From Reinekea blandensis MED297 (GTDB lineage Bacteria > Pseudomonadota > Gammaproteobacteria > Pseudomonadales > Natronospirillaceae), in assembly GCF_000153185.1 (NCBI RefSeq), contig NZ_CH724153.1, positions 34,251 through 96,869 of the forward strand: a stretch of DNA of 62,619 bases. Reading direction: 5' to 3'. Made by a program: the position numbers and the translations under genes. Below, in pieces: positions 1 to 7,879 of the stretch. The notes beneath the pieces were generated by a model. It ran no database searches and had not been told where the DNA came from. It saw only the letters and a list, made by a program, of their open reading frames with translations. Positions within the stretch are counted from its first letter, which is position 1; every line of letters begins with the position of its first letter.

Positions 1-1
1 C

Positions 2-32
2 GCCGTAATCGAAAGATTTGCGGTTTTTTTTT
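2..32 (+). terminator. Rho-independent terminator of a gene left of the window
   Basis: An imperfect stem (CCGTAATC against GATTTGCGG) closes a GAAA tetraloop and is followed by nine T. The T-run lies on the plus strand, so it would end a rightward transcript that starts before the window. Confidence 0.6.
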
Positions 33-216
33 GTATGTGCAGTTTGAACCGCCGACCTACGGTCGCCGCCGAATGCGGACCGGTTCAAAAAACTCTCGAC
101 AAGAGAGTTTTGCCACGAGCGACGATAGGTGCGAAGCCCGAAGGGGCACTAAAATCCCCTAGGATTTCAGTGATGCAATCCGGCCGGAATGTCGCACCAC
201 CCAGCTACCAAACAAA
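33..216. other. Non-coding segment rich in short inverted repeats
   Basis: No convincing gene. Several small hairpins are packed here: TTTGAACCG with CGGTTCAAA (about 43-51 and 101-109), AAAACTCT with AGAGTTTT (about 109-122), and AAATCC with GGATTT (about 152-167). Part of the text (GAACCGCCGACCT) recalls the T-arm side of a tRNA read in reverse, but no cloverleaf can be closed. It may be a structured RNA or decayed tRNA-proximal sequence. I cannot assign it. Confidence 0.3.
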
Positions 217-245
217 AAAAGGAGGTATCTTTCGATACCCCCTTT
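211..245 (-). terminator. Rho-independent terminator of the rhodanese gene
   Basis: A 12-bp stem with one mismatch (218-229 against 234-245) closes a 4-nt loop. Read on the minus strand it has a GAAA loop and ends in seven T, so it fits the end of the leftward rhodanese gene. Confidence 0.7.
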
Positions 246-332
246 CTGTTGCGCTTACAACTCGACATTTGATCATTCCAGATTTCTGAAAAACGCGTTT
301 CACAGAAGAAACCAAAACTCGTTATCAGAGGC

Positions 333-683
333 TCATCCCGATAACTTGCGATATGCGTTCAGTCCGCCGGCAATAAAGTAAGCATTTTCATATCCCATCG
401 CTCGCAGGCTGGCCGCAGACAGCGTGCCTCGATTATTGGCATTGCAATAACACAGTATTTCAGTCGATAGGTCCGGAATCATGCCCTCGATGAGCATTTC
501 CAGTTTGCCCCGGCTTAAATTCCTGGAGCCGGGAATGTGTCCAGCCTGATGTTCGTCGGGGTCCCGGATGTCCAAGGCTACGGCGCCTTCTTTAATACGA
601 GAATCGACTTCAGAAGCCTCGACCGAATCAACTCGTTGGCGGGCTTCGTCGCACATGGACTGAAACTTATCTGTGTATTGCAT
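333..683 (-). CDS. Single-domain rhodanese-like sulfurtransferase
   Basis: A 116-residue protein made of one rhodanese domain. It has the LDIRDPDEHQAGHIPGS segment (residues 38-53) typical of the family, and the active-site loop CNANNRG with Cys80 as the presumed persulfide-carrying nucleophile. There is no signal peptide, so it is probably cytoplasmic. The reading frame stays open upstream to 854, but the family homology begins near this ATG, so I chose 683. It is divergent from the multiheme cytochrome operon and shares the 684-924 intergenic region with it. A link to sulfur-compound respiration is plausible but inferred. Generic sulfur carrier is the safe call. Confidence 0.85.
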   Translation of the reverse strand: MQYTDKFQSMCDEARQRVDSVEASEVDSRIKEGAVALDIRDPDEHQAGHIPGSRNLSRGKLEMLIEGMIPDLSTEILCYCNANNRGTLSAASLRAMGYENAYFIAGGLNAYRKLSG

Positions 684-800
684 AATTTTAAAGCTCTCTA
701 ATTTAGTTTTTTCTAATTTAACACGGATGCCATGTTTTGTGCAATCTATGATCAGTTCAGTGCTATTGTTTGTTAAACGGATGCTTTTGCGGACAGTTCC

Positions 801-836
801 TTGACAAATAACCGTACATAAACTGACATAGATCAT
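801..836 (+). promoter_or_regulatory. Candidate promoter with FNR/ANR-like site for the cytochrome operon
   Basis: TTGACA at 801-806 is a consensus -35 candidate, although I see no well-placed -10. CTGAC-N4-ATCAT at 823-836 matches 7 of 10 positions of the FNR consensus TTGAT-N4-ATCAA. Anaerobic control would suit a multiheme cytochrome operon. This is a weak sequence match, not proof. Confidence 0.3.
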
Positions 837-924
837 GTGTATGTATATCGTCAATTTCAGGAGCGGTTAAACTAAAGAGGTACCTGAAATTCGGGCCGAA
901 TAAATAACAACAAAGGAGTCAGTT

Positions 925-2037
925 ATGGCACCAAGTAACATACTGCGGACAATTGCGGTGTCCTGTTGTCTGTTCATTGCCTCGGTGGCAACGGCAGAAA
1001 TGAGAGATATCGAAATTCCTTTTTACGACAGCTGGGTCAGTTCACCTCACGCCGATATAACATCAGAAGCGTTCGTGCACTGGGAAGAAGAAGACGACAA
1101 ATTGGTGCCAGAGAGCTGTGCCGCCTGTCACTCAACGACCGGCCATCTGGATTATCTGGGAGCCGATGGTTCAGAAGCTTACTCCGTCGATGCCAAAGCA
1201 CCTGGTCTGGAAGGTGTTCAATGTACGGCTTGTCACAACAAAGCAGTCAGTGAAATGACGGAAGTTGTGTTCCCATCAGGCAAGGTCGTTGAGCGCTTTG
1301 AATCAGATGCACGCTGCATGGATTGTCACCAGGGTCGAGCATCCGGCAACGCGGTTGATGAAATGATTACGGCAGCTGGCGTTGACGACGATACTGTTCA
1401 TCAGGATCTTAAGTTCCTGAACGTGCACTACAGTGCAGCGGCTGCGACCCGTTTTGGTACTGAAGCCGGCGGCGGCTATGAATATGAAGGCATGGATTAC
1501 AACGGTCTGCATTATCATGACGATTTCGCGACTCAGTGTAATGACTGCCACAGTCCTCACCGTACCACCGTAAAGGCTGATATCTGTGTGGAATGTCACG
1601 AAGATACCGGTGCTGAAAATCAATGGGCGTTCATCCGTTCAGACGAAACAATCGGTGACTTTGATGCCAACGGTGCAGAAGAAGGCATTAAAACTGAGAT
1701 CGAAAACCTGCACGGCATCCTGTATCAAGCGATCCTTGATTACTCTGCGGATGTTTTAGGTAAGCCGGTTATTTACGATTCGCACGCTTATCCATATTTC
1801 TTCAATGACACCAATGGAAACGGTGAAGTTGATCAGGGCGAAGCTATTTATCCGAACGCCTATAAATCCTGGAGCCCTCGATTGGCACAGGCGGCCTATA
1901 ACTACCAGTTTGTGGCGAAAGACCACGGTGGTTGGGCGCATAATGGCCAATACATCCTGCAGCTGTTGCATGACAGTGTTCAGGACTTGGGTGAAAAAGT
2001 CAGTGTACCAGCCGTAGAGCGACCAGAAGTCTATTAA
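925..2037 (+). CDS. Periplasmic pentaheme cytochrome c
   Basis: A 370-residue precursor with an N-terminal signal peptide (about residues 1-24, ending ATA-E) and five CXXCH heme c motifs: CAACH, CTACH, CMDCH, CNDCH and CVECH. Near residue 293 there is an acidic DTNGNGEVDQGE stretch that resembles a calcium-binding EF-hand loop. The start is supported by AAAGGAG upstream of the ATG. The stop codon overlaps the first base of the next cytochrome gene, so the two are translationally coupled. Likely role: an electron carrier or partner for the nine-motif cytochrome, fed by the b-type subunit. The terminal acceptor cannot be read from sequence. Confidence 0.85.
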   Translation: MAPSNILRTIAVSCCLFIASVATAEMRDIEIPFYDSWVSSPHADITSEAFVHWEEEDDKLVPESCAACHSTTGHLDYLGADGSEAYSVDAKAPGLEGVQCTACHNKAVSEMTEVVFPSGKVVERFESDARCMDCHQGRASGNAVDEMITAAGVDDDTVHQDLKFLNVHYSAAAATRFGTEAGGGYEYEGMDYNGLHYHDDFATQCNDCHSPHRTTVKADICVECHEDTGAENQWAFIRSDETIGDFDANGAEEGIKTEIENLHGILYQAILDYSADVLGKPVIYDSHAYPYFFNDTNGNGEVDQGEAIYPNAYKSWSPRLAQAAYNYQFVAKDHGGWAHNGQYILQLLHDSVQDLGEKVSVPAVERPEVY

Positions 2038-3665
2038 TGATGAGTGTTGATCTGATGAGTAAGCTGCTTCCCGGTAACGGGAAGCAGCTTTTTGCATGTT
2101 TCGTGTTCAGTGTGTTCGCAGGCGGAGTCTGGGCGTCTAATATGACGGCCGATCACAGCCAGTTCGAAGCGCTGCAACAGCCATTTACCGATGTTGAAGA
2201 CATCAATGTCGCCTGTGTCAGTTGTCATAACCAGGCAGAAGAGCAGTTACATGACACAGTGCATTGGCAGTGGACATTTCCTCTCGAAGGTGAGGCCGAA
2301 GACGGTGATGAACAGTTAGGCAAGCTTCACGTTCTGAATGGGTATCATCCGAATGTGGTTTCCAACGCCTCAGATTGTGGCAGCTGTCATATTGGTTATG
2401 GTCTGTCCAGTCGGGTGTCGGATGTCATTCAGGAAGCCGCGGTCGATTGTCTGATGTGTCATGACACTTCCGGTGAATACTTTTATAACAAGTTTCACCA
2501 GGACGGCGCCGAATGCACCATGTGTCATGACGACGCCGGGGAAGCCAACAAAGATCGGGTGAAAGACGAAGGCGAGCGCTTTACGCTTGGCCTGACTGAG
2601 ATTGCCCAATCGGTGGGTGCCACCTCAGTCGCTTCGTGCGGTAGTTGTCACTTTTACGATGGTGGTGCCGACGGTGCCAAACATGGTGATCTGGACAGCG
2701 CTCTGATCGGTGCCGAGTTTGAAATGGACGTGCACATGAGTCCGGACGGTGCCAACCTGAGCTGCAGTGATTGCCACCAGTCGGACAACCACAAGCTGGC
2801 CGGCAGCCGTTATGAATCACTCAGTCCGATCGACACCCAGGGCGTCAGCGCACTGGAAGGCTCCCGCGCAACCTGTGTGTCCTGTCATGGCGATCGACCA
2901 ATGCATGACGAGAAGCTCAATGATCACACCGATGTGGTTGCTTGTCAGGCGTGTCACATTCCTGCTTACGCCCGTAATGGGATATCAACCAAAACCTCAT
3001 GGGACTGGTCAACGGCTGAGAAACGGGATCGCCGACGTCGTCCAATCGCCAGTTACGATGAAGACGGAAACGTCATCTTCGCCAGTGGTAAAGGTGATAT
3101 GACCTACGGCGACGATCTGACACCGATGTACCAGTGGCACGATGGTAAGCTCGACTATGCCACCGTTGGTGAAACTATCGATCCGGCCCAGTTGACACCG
3201 TTGAACCCATCGCAGGCCGTGCGTGACGGTGAAGCCAAAATCTTCCCGTTTCATCAGTTCACTTCCCGCTTGCCGTACGACGTTGAGACAAATCAACTGC
3301 TACCAATCAATCTGGTTGGCCGCAGCCGGGATGCGCTCTGGAATGGTTATGATTGGGAAAAAGCACTGAAAGCCGGTGCTCGGGCCGCCGACGTTGAGTT
3401 TTCCGGCGAGTATGACTTTGCCGATGTGCAAACCATTCGGGCACTAAACCACACCGTTGCGCCCAAAGAGCAGGCGTTGCAGTGTGTTGATTGTCACTCT
3501 GAGAATGGCCTGATGGCCGCCGTTCCCAATGTGTATGTACCGGGAAGTGGGCAACATAGCTGGTTGGATCGGTTTGGTGGACTGGCCATGCTGGCAGCGT
3601 TCTTTGGTGTGCTGATGCATGGTGCATTGCGCTGGTTCTTTAATCGACGGAGGAGACAGTCATGA
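2037..3665 (+). CDS. Membrane-anchored multiheme cytochrome c, octaheme tetrathionate reductase-like
   Basis: A 542-residue protein with a signal peptide (about residues 7-34), nine CXXCH motifs (CVSCH, CGSCH, CLMCH, CTMCH, CGSCH, CSDCH, CVSCH, CQACH, CVDCH) and a C-terminal membrane anchor followed by an RRRR tail. Heme spacing and context (a cytochrome c in front, a cytochrome b behind) resemble the octaheme tetrathionate reductase family found in Shewanella. Those proteins reduce tetrathionate, nitrite or hydroxylamine in vitro. The ninth motif, near residue 486, lies just before the anchor and may be an extra electron-entry heme. The start at 2037 overlaps the upstream stop; an ATG at 2055 is an alternative. 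A terminator-like hairpin lies inside the signal-peptide codons (see 2061-2093). The physiological substrate is unknown. Confidence 0.8.
   Translation: MMSVDLMSKLLPGNGKQLFACFVFSVFAGGVWASNMTADHSQFEALQQPFTDVEDINVACVSCHNQAEEQLHDTVHWQWTFPLEGEAEDGDEQLGKLHVLNGYHPNVVSNASDCGSCHIGYGLSSRVSDVIQEAAVDCLMCHDTSGEYFYNKFHQDGAECTMCHDDAGEANKDRVKDEGERFTLGLTEIAQSVGATSVASCGSCHFYDGGADGAKHGDLDSALIGAEFEMDVHMSPDGANLSCSDCHQSDNHKLAGSRYESLSPIDTQGVSALEGSRATCVSCHGDRPMHDEKLNDHTDVVACQACHIPAYARNGISTKTSWDWSTAEKRDRRRRPIASYDEDGNVIFASGKGDMTYGDDLTPMYQWHDGKLDYATVGETIDPAQLTPLNPSQAVRDGEAKIFPFHQFTSRLPYDVETNQLLPINLVGRSRDALWNGYDWEKALKAGARAADVEFSGEYDFADVQTIRALNHTVAPKEQALQCVDCHSENGLMAAVPNVYVPGSGQHSWLDRFGGLAMLAAFFGVLMHGALRWFFNRRRRQS
2061..2093 (+). 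terminator. Perfect 13-bp terminator-like hairpin inside the start of a coding region
   Basis: AAGCTGCTTCCCG (2061-2073), loop GTAA, then the exact complement (2078-2090) running into TTTTT. It has the form of an intrinsic terminator, yet it lies 24 bases after the start codon of the nine-motif cytochrome gene. It could trim transcription after the pentaheme gene, or act as an attenuator relieved by coupled translation. Confidence 0.65.
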
Positions 3666-4321
3666 GCGGTAAAACAAGACGTTTAGTGCTTTTCCGTGGC
3701 TACGAGCGATTCTGGCACTGGTCGCAGGCGGTACTGATGATCGGTATGGCCCTGACCGGTTTTGAGATTCGCGGCACCTACACGCTGTTTGGTTTTGAGA
3801 CAGCCATTGATCTTCATGTTTATTCAGCATGGGCATTAATTGTGTTGTGGGTGTTCACGATCTTCTGGCATTTAACCACCGGTGAGTTCCGGCATTATCT
3901 GCCGCGCACGGAAGGGGTCGTTAAGCAGATTGAGTACTATGTCCGAGGGATCTTTCTGGGTGACCCGGCTCCATTTCATCCCAGCGAAAAAGCAAAACAT
4001 AATCCGCTACAGCGGCTAGCCTATCTGGCGCTGAAAGCATTTATGATTCCGCTGATTTGGGTGACCGGGTTGTTGTACTTGTTTTACAACGACTGGGTCA
4101 CAACCTGGCTCGTGGATCTGGGACTGACGCTAGAGATCGTGGCGATTCTGCATGTGATTGCCGCATTTTTAATGCTGCTGTTCCTGATTGCCCACCTGTA
4201 TCTCATCACCACGGGTGAAACCATTGGTCAGCATATGAAGGCCATGATTACCGGTTGGGAAGATGTACCGGTAGACGACCATCATGACACCCCCAAAGCC
4301 GGGTCATCCGAGAAAAGCTGA
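3662..4321 (+). CDS. Cytochrome b561-like membrane subunit
   Basis: A 219-residue integral membrane protein with about four to five hydrophobic helices and conserved histidines suited to b-heme ligation (HWSQA near 20, LHVYSAW near 51, FWHLTTGEF near 68, ILHVIAAF near 162). It belongs to the cytochrome b561 / formate dehydrogenase gamma type. The start overlaps the stop of the preceding cytochrome by four bases (ATGA), and a good AGGAGA site lies upstream. Likely role: oxidises membrane quinol, probably menaquinol, and hands electrons to the anchored multiheme cytochrome. Last gene of the operon. Confidence 0.85.
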   Translation: MSGKTRRLVLFRGYERFWHWSQAVLMIGMALTGFEIRGTYTLFGFETAIDLHVYSAWALIVLWVFTIFWHLTTGEFRHYLPRTEGVVKQIEYYVRGIFLGDPAPFHPSEKAKHNPLQRLAYLALKAFMIPLIWVTGLLYLFYNDWVTTWLVDLGLTLEIVAILHVIAAFLMLLFLIAHLYLITTGETIGQHMKAMITGWEDVPVDDHHDTPKAGSSEKS

Positions 4322-4333
4322 TACCGGTCCTCT

Positions 4334-4370
4334 CAGCCACGCCTGACCGCATTGTTGTCAGGCGTGGCTG
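4334..4370 (+). terminator. Strong hairpin ending the cytochrome operon
   Basis: A perfect 14-bp stem (CAGCCACGCCTGAC with its complement, 4334-4347 and 4357-4370) with a 9-nt loop, followed by a modestly T-rich tail. It sits 12 bases after the cytochrome b stop codon. Confidence 0.7.
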
Positions 4371-4519
4371 TGTTATCATTCCCCGTTCGGGCCCGATGGC
4401 TCGTCAGCAACGTTTTGTACGGTCCTGTGGTAAGGGTAGGCAAGGCGTTGTGAATAATCTGAAAACTTAAATGTCCAACATGTGACCCTTGGTAGGGGCC
4501 ACCACTGAAGGAGTGCAGC

Positions 4520-6451
4520 ATGCCTGTTATTACTCTGCCTGACGGCTCAAAACGCGAATTTGATCAACCCGTATCCATTATGCAAATTGCCGAGGACATT
4601 GGTCCTGGCCTGGCTCGTAATACCTTAGCCGGTCGCATCAATGGTGAGCGCGTAGATGCCTGTGACCTGGTCACAGCCGACAGCAACATCGAGATTATCA
4701 CCCCGAAAGACGACGACGGTCTGGAAATTATCCGTCATTCGTGTGCGCACCTGTTAGGTCACGCGATCAAGCAACTGTATCCAGACGTTAAAATGGCGAT
4801 TGGTCCGACCATTGAAAACGGCTTCTATTACGATGTGGATATGGAACACCGGCTGACAGAAGACGATTTGGCGGAACTTGAAAAGCGCATGCTGCAACTG
4901 GCCAAAACGAACTATGACGTCGTTAAGAAGTCTGTGAGCTGGCAGGAAGCTCACGATGTCTTTGTTAACCGCGGTGAACCTTACAAGCAGGAAATCCTGG
5001 AACAGAACATCGCGAAGAGTGATCAGCCCGGGCTGTATCACCACGAAGAATACATCGATATGTGCCGTGGACCGCACGTCCCGAACATGAAGTTCTGCCA
5101 CCATTTTAAATTGATGCGCATTTCGGGCGCCTATTGGCGTGGCGACAGCAGTAACAAACAGCTGCAGCGTATCTATGGCACTGCCTGGGCCGATAAGAAG
5201 CAGCTGAAAGCGCATCTGCTTTTTTTAGAAGAGGCCGCAAAACGAGATCATCGTAAAATCGGTAAAAAACTGGATCTCTTCCATCTGCAGGAAGATGCTC
5301 CAGGTATGGTGTTCTGGCATCCGAACGGCTGGACCATGTATCAGGTTATTGAACAATACATGCGCCGGAAACAGCATCAGCACGGTTACCAGGAAATCAA
5401 AACTCCGATGGTGGTGGACCGTTCACTGTGGGAAAAGTCCGGTCACTGGGACAAATTTGGTGATGACATGTTTACTACCCACAGCGAGTCACGGGACAAT
5501 GCCATTAAGCCGATGAACTGTCCGTGTCACGTGCAGGTTTTCAATCAAGGGCTGAAAAGCTATCGGGATTTGCCGTTGCGATTGGCTGAGTTCGGCAGCT
5601 GTCACCGGAACGAAGCCTCAGGCGCGTTGCACGGTATTATGCGGGTTCGTGGCTTTGTGCAGGATGATGCCCACATCTTCTGTACTGAAGGGCAGATTCA
5701 GAGCGAAGTGGCCAGTTTCATTGGCATGCTGGAAGAGGTATATCACGATTTCGGCTTTGACGACTATATTCTGAAACTGTCTACCCGTCCTGAGCAGCGA
5801 GTTGGGTCCGACGAGGACTGGGATCGGGCCGAAGAGGCGTTATCAGAAGCCTTGAATGCAACTGGAAAAGAATGGGCTATTCTGCCTGGCGAAGGGGCCT
5901 TTTATGGGCCCAAAATTGAGTTTACCCTGAAAGATAGCCTTGGCCGACTATGGCAGTGCGGGACGATTCAGGTGGATTTCTCAATGCCAGGACGTTTGGA
6001 CGCTCAATATGTCGATGAACATGGTGAGCGACAGACGCCGGTCATGTTGCACCGGGCGATTGTCGGCTCATTTGAACGATTTTTAGGTATTCTGATTGAG
6101 CAGTATGCTGGCGCGATGCCGCCTTGGCTGGCTCCGGTTCAGGCCATGGTGCTCAATATTACCGACGCTCAGGCCGAAACTGCGCAAAATATCGTGAAAA
6201 ACCTTGAAAATCAGGGCTTTCGGGCCAAAGCTGACTTGAGAAATGAGAAGATCGGCTTTAAAATCCGCGAGCACACGATTCAGCGTATACCGTATTTGCT
6301 GGTGGTCGGCGATAAAGAAGTCGAAAACGGCACGGTAGCGGTCAGAACCCGCGAAGGACAAGACCTCGGGGTCATGACGCTAGCTGAGTTCAGCGATCGT
6401 ATTCAGAGTGACATCGCTCTGAAAGGTCGCACCAACGAGAATGGAGAGTAG
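4520..6451 (+). CDS. thrS: Threonyl-tRNA synthetase
   Basis: 643 residues, the usual full length. It has an N-terminal TGS domain (about 1-60), an editing domain with the [10 protein letters not shown] zinc-site motif (about 73-82), a class II catalytic core with MNCPCHV and [10 protein letters not shown], and a C-terminal anticodon-binding domain. It charges tRNA-Thr in the cytoplasm. GAAGGAG precedes the ATG by 6-7 bases. It is the first gene of the conserved thrS-infC-rpmI-rplT block, and infC starts on the base after its stop. The 198-base leader after the upstream terminator could hold an autoregulatory operator as in E. coli, but I did not fold one. Confidence 0.97.
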   Translation: MPVITLPDGSKREFDQPVSIMQIAEDIGPGLARNTLAGRINGERVDACDLVTADSNIEIITPKDDDGLEIIRHSCAHLLGHAIKQLYPDVKMAIGPTIENGFYYDVDMEHRLTEDDLAELEKRMLQLAKTNYDVVKKSVSWQEAHDVFVNRGEPYKQEILEQNIAKSDQPGLYHHEEYIDMCRGPHVPNMKFCHHFKLMRISGAYWRGDSSNKQLQRIYGTAWADKKQLKAHLLFLEEAAKRDHRKIGKKLDLFHLQEDAPGMVFWHPNGWTMYQVIEQYMRRKQHQHGYQEIKTPMVVDRSLWEKSGHWDKFGDDMFTTHSESRDNAIKPMNCPCHVQVFNQGLKSYRDLPLRLAEFGSCHRNEASGALHGIMRVRGFVQDDAHIFCTEGQIQSEVASFIGMLEEVYHDFGFDDYILKLSTRPEQRVGSDEDWDRAEEALSEALNATGKEWAILPGEGAFYGPKIEFTLKDSLGRLWQCGTIQVDFSMPGRLDAQYVDEHGERQTPVMLHRAIVGSFERFLGILIEQYAGAMPPWLAPVQAMVLNITDAQAETAQNIVKNLENQGFRAKADLRNEKIGFKIREHTIQRIPYLLVVGDKEVENGTVAVRTREGQDLGVMTLAEFSDRIQSDIALKGRTNENGE

Positions 6452-6994
6452 ATTATAAAACGTAACGCAAAGGCGGGTGTAAAAAAGAACCGTCACGTCA
6501 TTAATGACCAGATTGAAGCTTCTGAAGTCCGTTTGATTTCTGCGGATGGTGAGCAGCTCGGTATCGTCCCATTGCGTGAGGCGATCGAGAAAGCCCAGGA
6601 GGCCGGACTCGACCTCGTACAGATTTCCAATGCAGATCCCGTGGTCGCAAAAATCATGGATCTGGGCAAAAAGCTGTACGAAGAGAAAAAAGCCAAGGCC
6701 GCTGCGAAGAAGAAGCAGTCTCAGGTGCAGGTTAAGGAAGTCAAGTTCCGACCAAACACCGACATTGGTGACTACAACGTGAAGTTGCGTAATCTGTCTC
6801 GCTTTCTTGAGGAAGGTAACAAGGCCAAGGTGACGCTTCGCTTCCGCGGTCGTGAAATGGCGCACCAAGAGCTCGGCATGGAGCTTTTGAAGCGCGTAGA
6901 GACCGATCTGGAGGACATTGCTCAGGTCGAGTTGCGTCCCAAGATGGAAGGTCGCCAGCTGACCATGGTTCTGGCCCCAACCAAGAAAAAGTAA
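6452..6994 (+). CDS. infC: Translation initiation factor IF-3
   Basis: 180 residues beginning from an ATT codon immediately after the thrS stop, in the sequence ATT-ATA-AAA-CGT (read MIKRN), preceded by GGAGAG. The first ATG in this frame, at 6533, would remove the conserved N-terminal region (INDQI..SEVRLI), so the non-canonical AUU start is required. That matches the well-known AUU start used for IF3 autoregulation. The N domain, lysine-rich linker ([13 protein letters not shown]) and C domain are all present. IF-3 binds the 30S subunit and checks start-codon fidelity. Confidence 0.95.
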   Translation: MIKRNAKAGVKKNRHVINDQIEASEVRLISADGEQLGIVPLREAIEKAQEAGLDLVQISNADPVVAKIMDLGKKLYEEKKAKAAAKKKQSQVQVKEVKFRPNTDIGDYNVKLRNLSRFLEEGNKAKVTLRFRGREMAHQELGMELLKRVETDLEDIAQVELRPKMEGRQLTMVLAPTKKK

Positions 6995-7160
6995 TTTGCA
7001 CTGAACAGTGCGAATCCGGGCGGTTTCGTCCGGTTTAAGTGAGGCGACCTAACGAGGTCGCCTTTGTATTGATGGCAACCGTTAGCTTCTCAGGCCTTTG
7101 TTGTTTATGCATCAACGCCGGAATGCAACGCGGTAACAGAAGTAAATCTGGAGATTGAAA
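6995..7160 (+). promoter_or_regulatory. Structured leader before rpmI-rplT
   Basis: Three consecutive hairpins lie between infC and rpmI: GCACTG..CAGTGC (about 6997-7012), CCGGGCG..CGTCCGG (about 7016-7033) and a perfect 9-bp AGGCGACCT..AGGTCGCCT (7042-7063) followed by TTTG. The last resembles a terminator or attenuator. Control of rpmI-rplT by ribosomal protein L20 through a leader in this position is established in other bacteria; its use here is inferred. Confidence 0.45.
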
Positions 7161-7355
7161 ATGCCTAAAATGAAGAGCAATTCTGGCGCGAAGAAGCGTT
7201 TTAAGCGTACTGCGAACGGCTTTAAGCACAAGCAGTCGTTCCGTAGCCACATCCTGACTAAGAAAAGCAGCAAGCGTATCCGTCAATTGCGCGGAATGCT
7301 GCAAGTTGCTGATGCAGACAAGCCGCTTGTTAAGCGCATGCTGCCTTACATCTAA
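7161..7355 (+). CDS. rpmI: 50S ribosomal protein L35
   Basis: 64 residues starting [14 protein letters not shown], the classic L35 N-terminus, and strongly basic. GGAGA lies before the ATG. A TTG six bases upstream is in frame but would add two atypical residues, so I used the ATG. It lies 26 bases before rplT in the conserved order. Confidence 0.97.
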   Translation: MPKMKSNSGAKKRFKRTANGFKHKQSFRSHILTKKSSKRIRQLRGMLQVADADKPLVKRMLPYI

Positions 7356-7381
7356 CCGATATTCTTACAGGAGATTAAATT

Positions 7382-7738
7382 ATGGCACGTGTTAAACGCG
7401 GTGTGATCGCTCGTCGTCGTCACAAAAAAGTTCTTAAGCAAGCTAAAGGTTATTATGGTGCACGTTCACGTGTATTCCGCGTAGCCAAACAGGCGGTTAT
7501 CAAAGCGGGTCAGTACGCTTATCGTGACCGTCGTCAGCGTAAGCGTCAGTTCCGCGCTCTGTGGATCGCTCGTATCAACGCTGAAGCTCGCGTAAACGGC
7601 TTGTCTTACAGCAAGTTCATCAACGGTCTGAAAAAGGCCGATGTTGAAATTGACCGTAAGGTGCTGGCTGATATCGCTGTTCATGACAAGTCTGCATTTG
7701 CAGCTATTGCTGAACAGGCTAAAGCGTCTCTGGCGTAA
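7382..7738 (+). CDS. rplT: 50S ribosomal protein L20
   Basis: 118 residues, full family length. The N-terminus [16 protein letters not shown] and the arginine-rich helix ([17 protein letters not shown]) are diagnostic. It is a 23S rRNA binding protein needed for 50S assembly, and in several bacteria it represses its own operon by binding the leader. AGGAG lies 7 bases before the ATG. A strong terminator follows. Confidence 0.98.
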   Translation: MARVKRGVIARRRHKKVLKQAKGYYGARSRVFRVAKQAVIKAGQYAYRDRRQRKRQFRALWIARINAEARVNGLSYSKFINGLKKADVEIDRKVLADIAVHDKSAFAAIAEQAKASLA

Positions 7739-7753
7739 TTGTCAGATGCTGTT

Positions 7754-7780
7754 AAAAACCCGCCCTAAGGCGGGTTTTTT
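7754..7780 (+). terminator. Terminator of the rplT operon
   Basis: AAAAACCCGCC, loop CTAA, GGCGGGTTTTTT: a perfect GC-rich stem with a T-run, 16 bases after the rplT stop. Confidence 0.92.
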
Positions 7781-7822
7781 ATGCCTGAGAGGTTTGTTTT
7801 AAGTTTTTGAGCAAAAAGACCC

Positions 7823-7850
7823 TTGTGTTGAAAACGTTTTCAAATATAGT
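7823..7850 (+). promoter_or_regulatory. galE promoter with LacI/GalR-type palindromic operator
   Basis: TTGAAAACGTTTTCAA (7828-7843) is a perfect 16-bp palindrome with the central CG typical of LacI/GalR-family operators. It fills the spacer between a possible -35 (TTGTGT, 7823-7828) and -10 (TATAGT, 7845-7850), 16 bp apart. A bound repressor would block the promoter. No LacI-family gene is present in this window. Confidence 0.6.
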
Positions 7851-7879
7851 ATGAGCGGCTCACAACCAAGGAGAATGTT

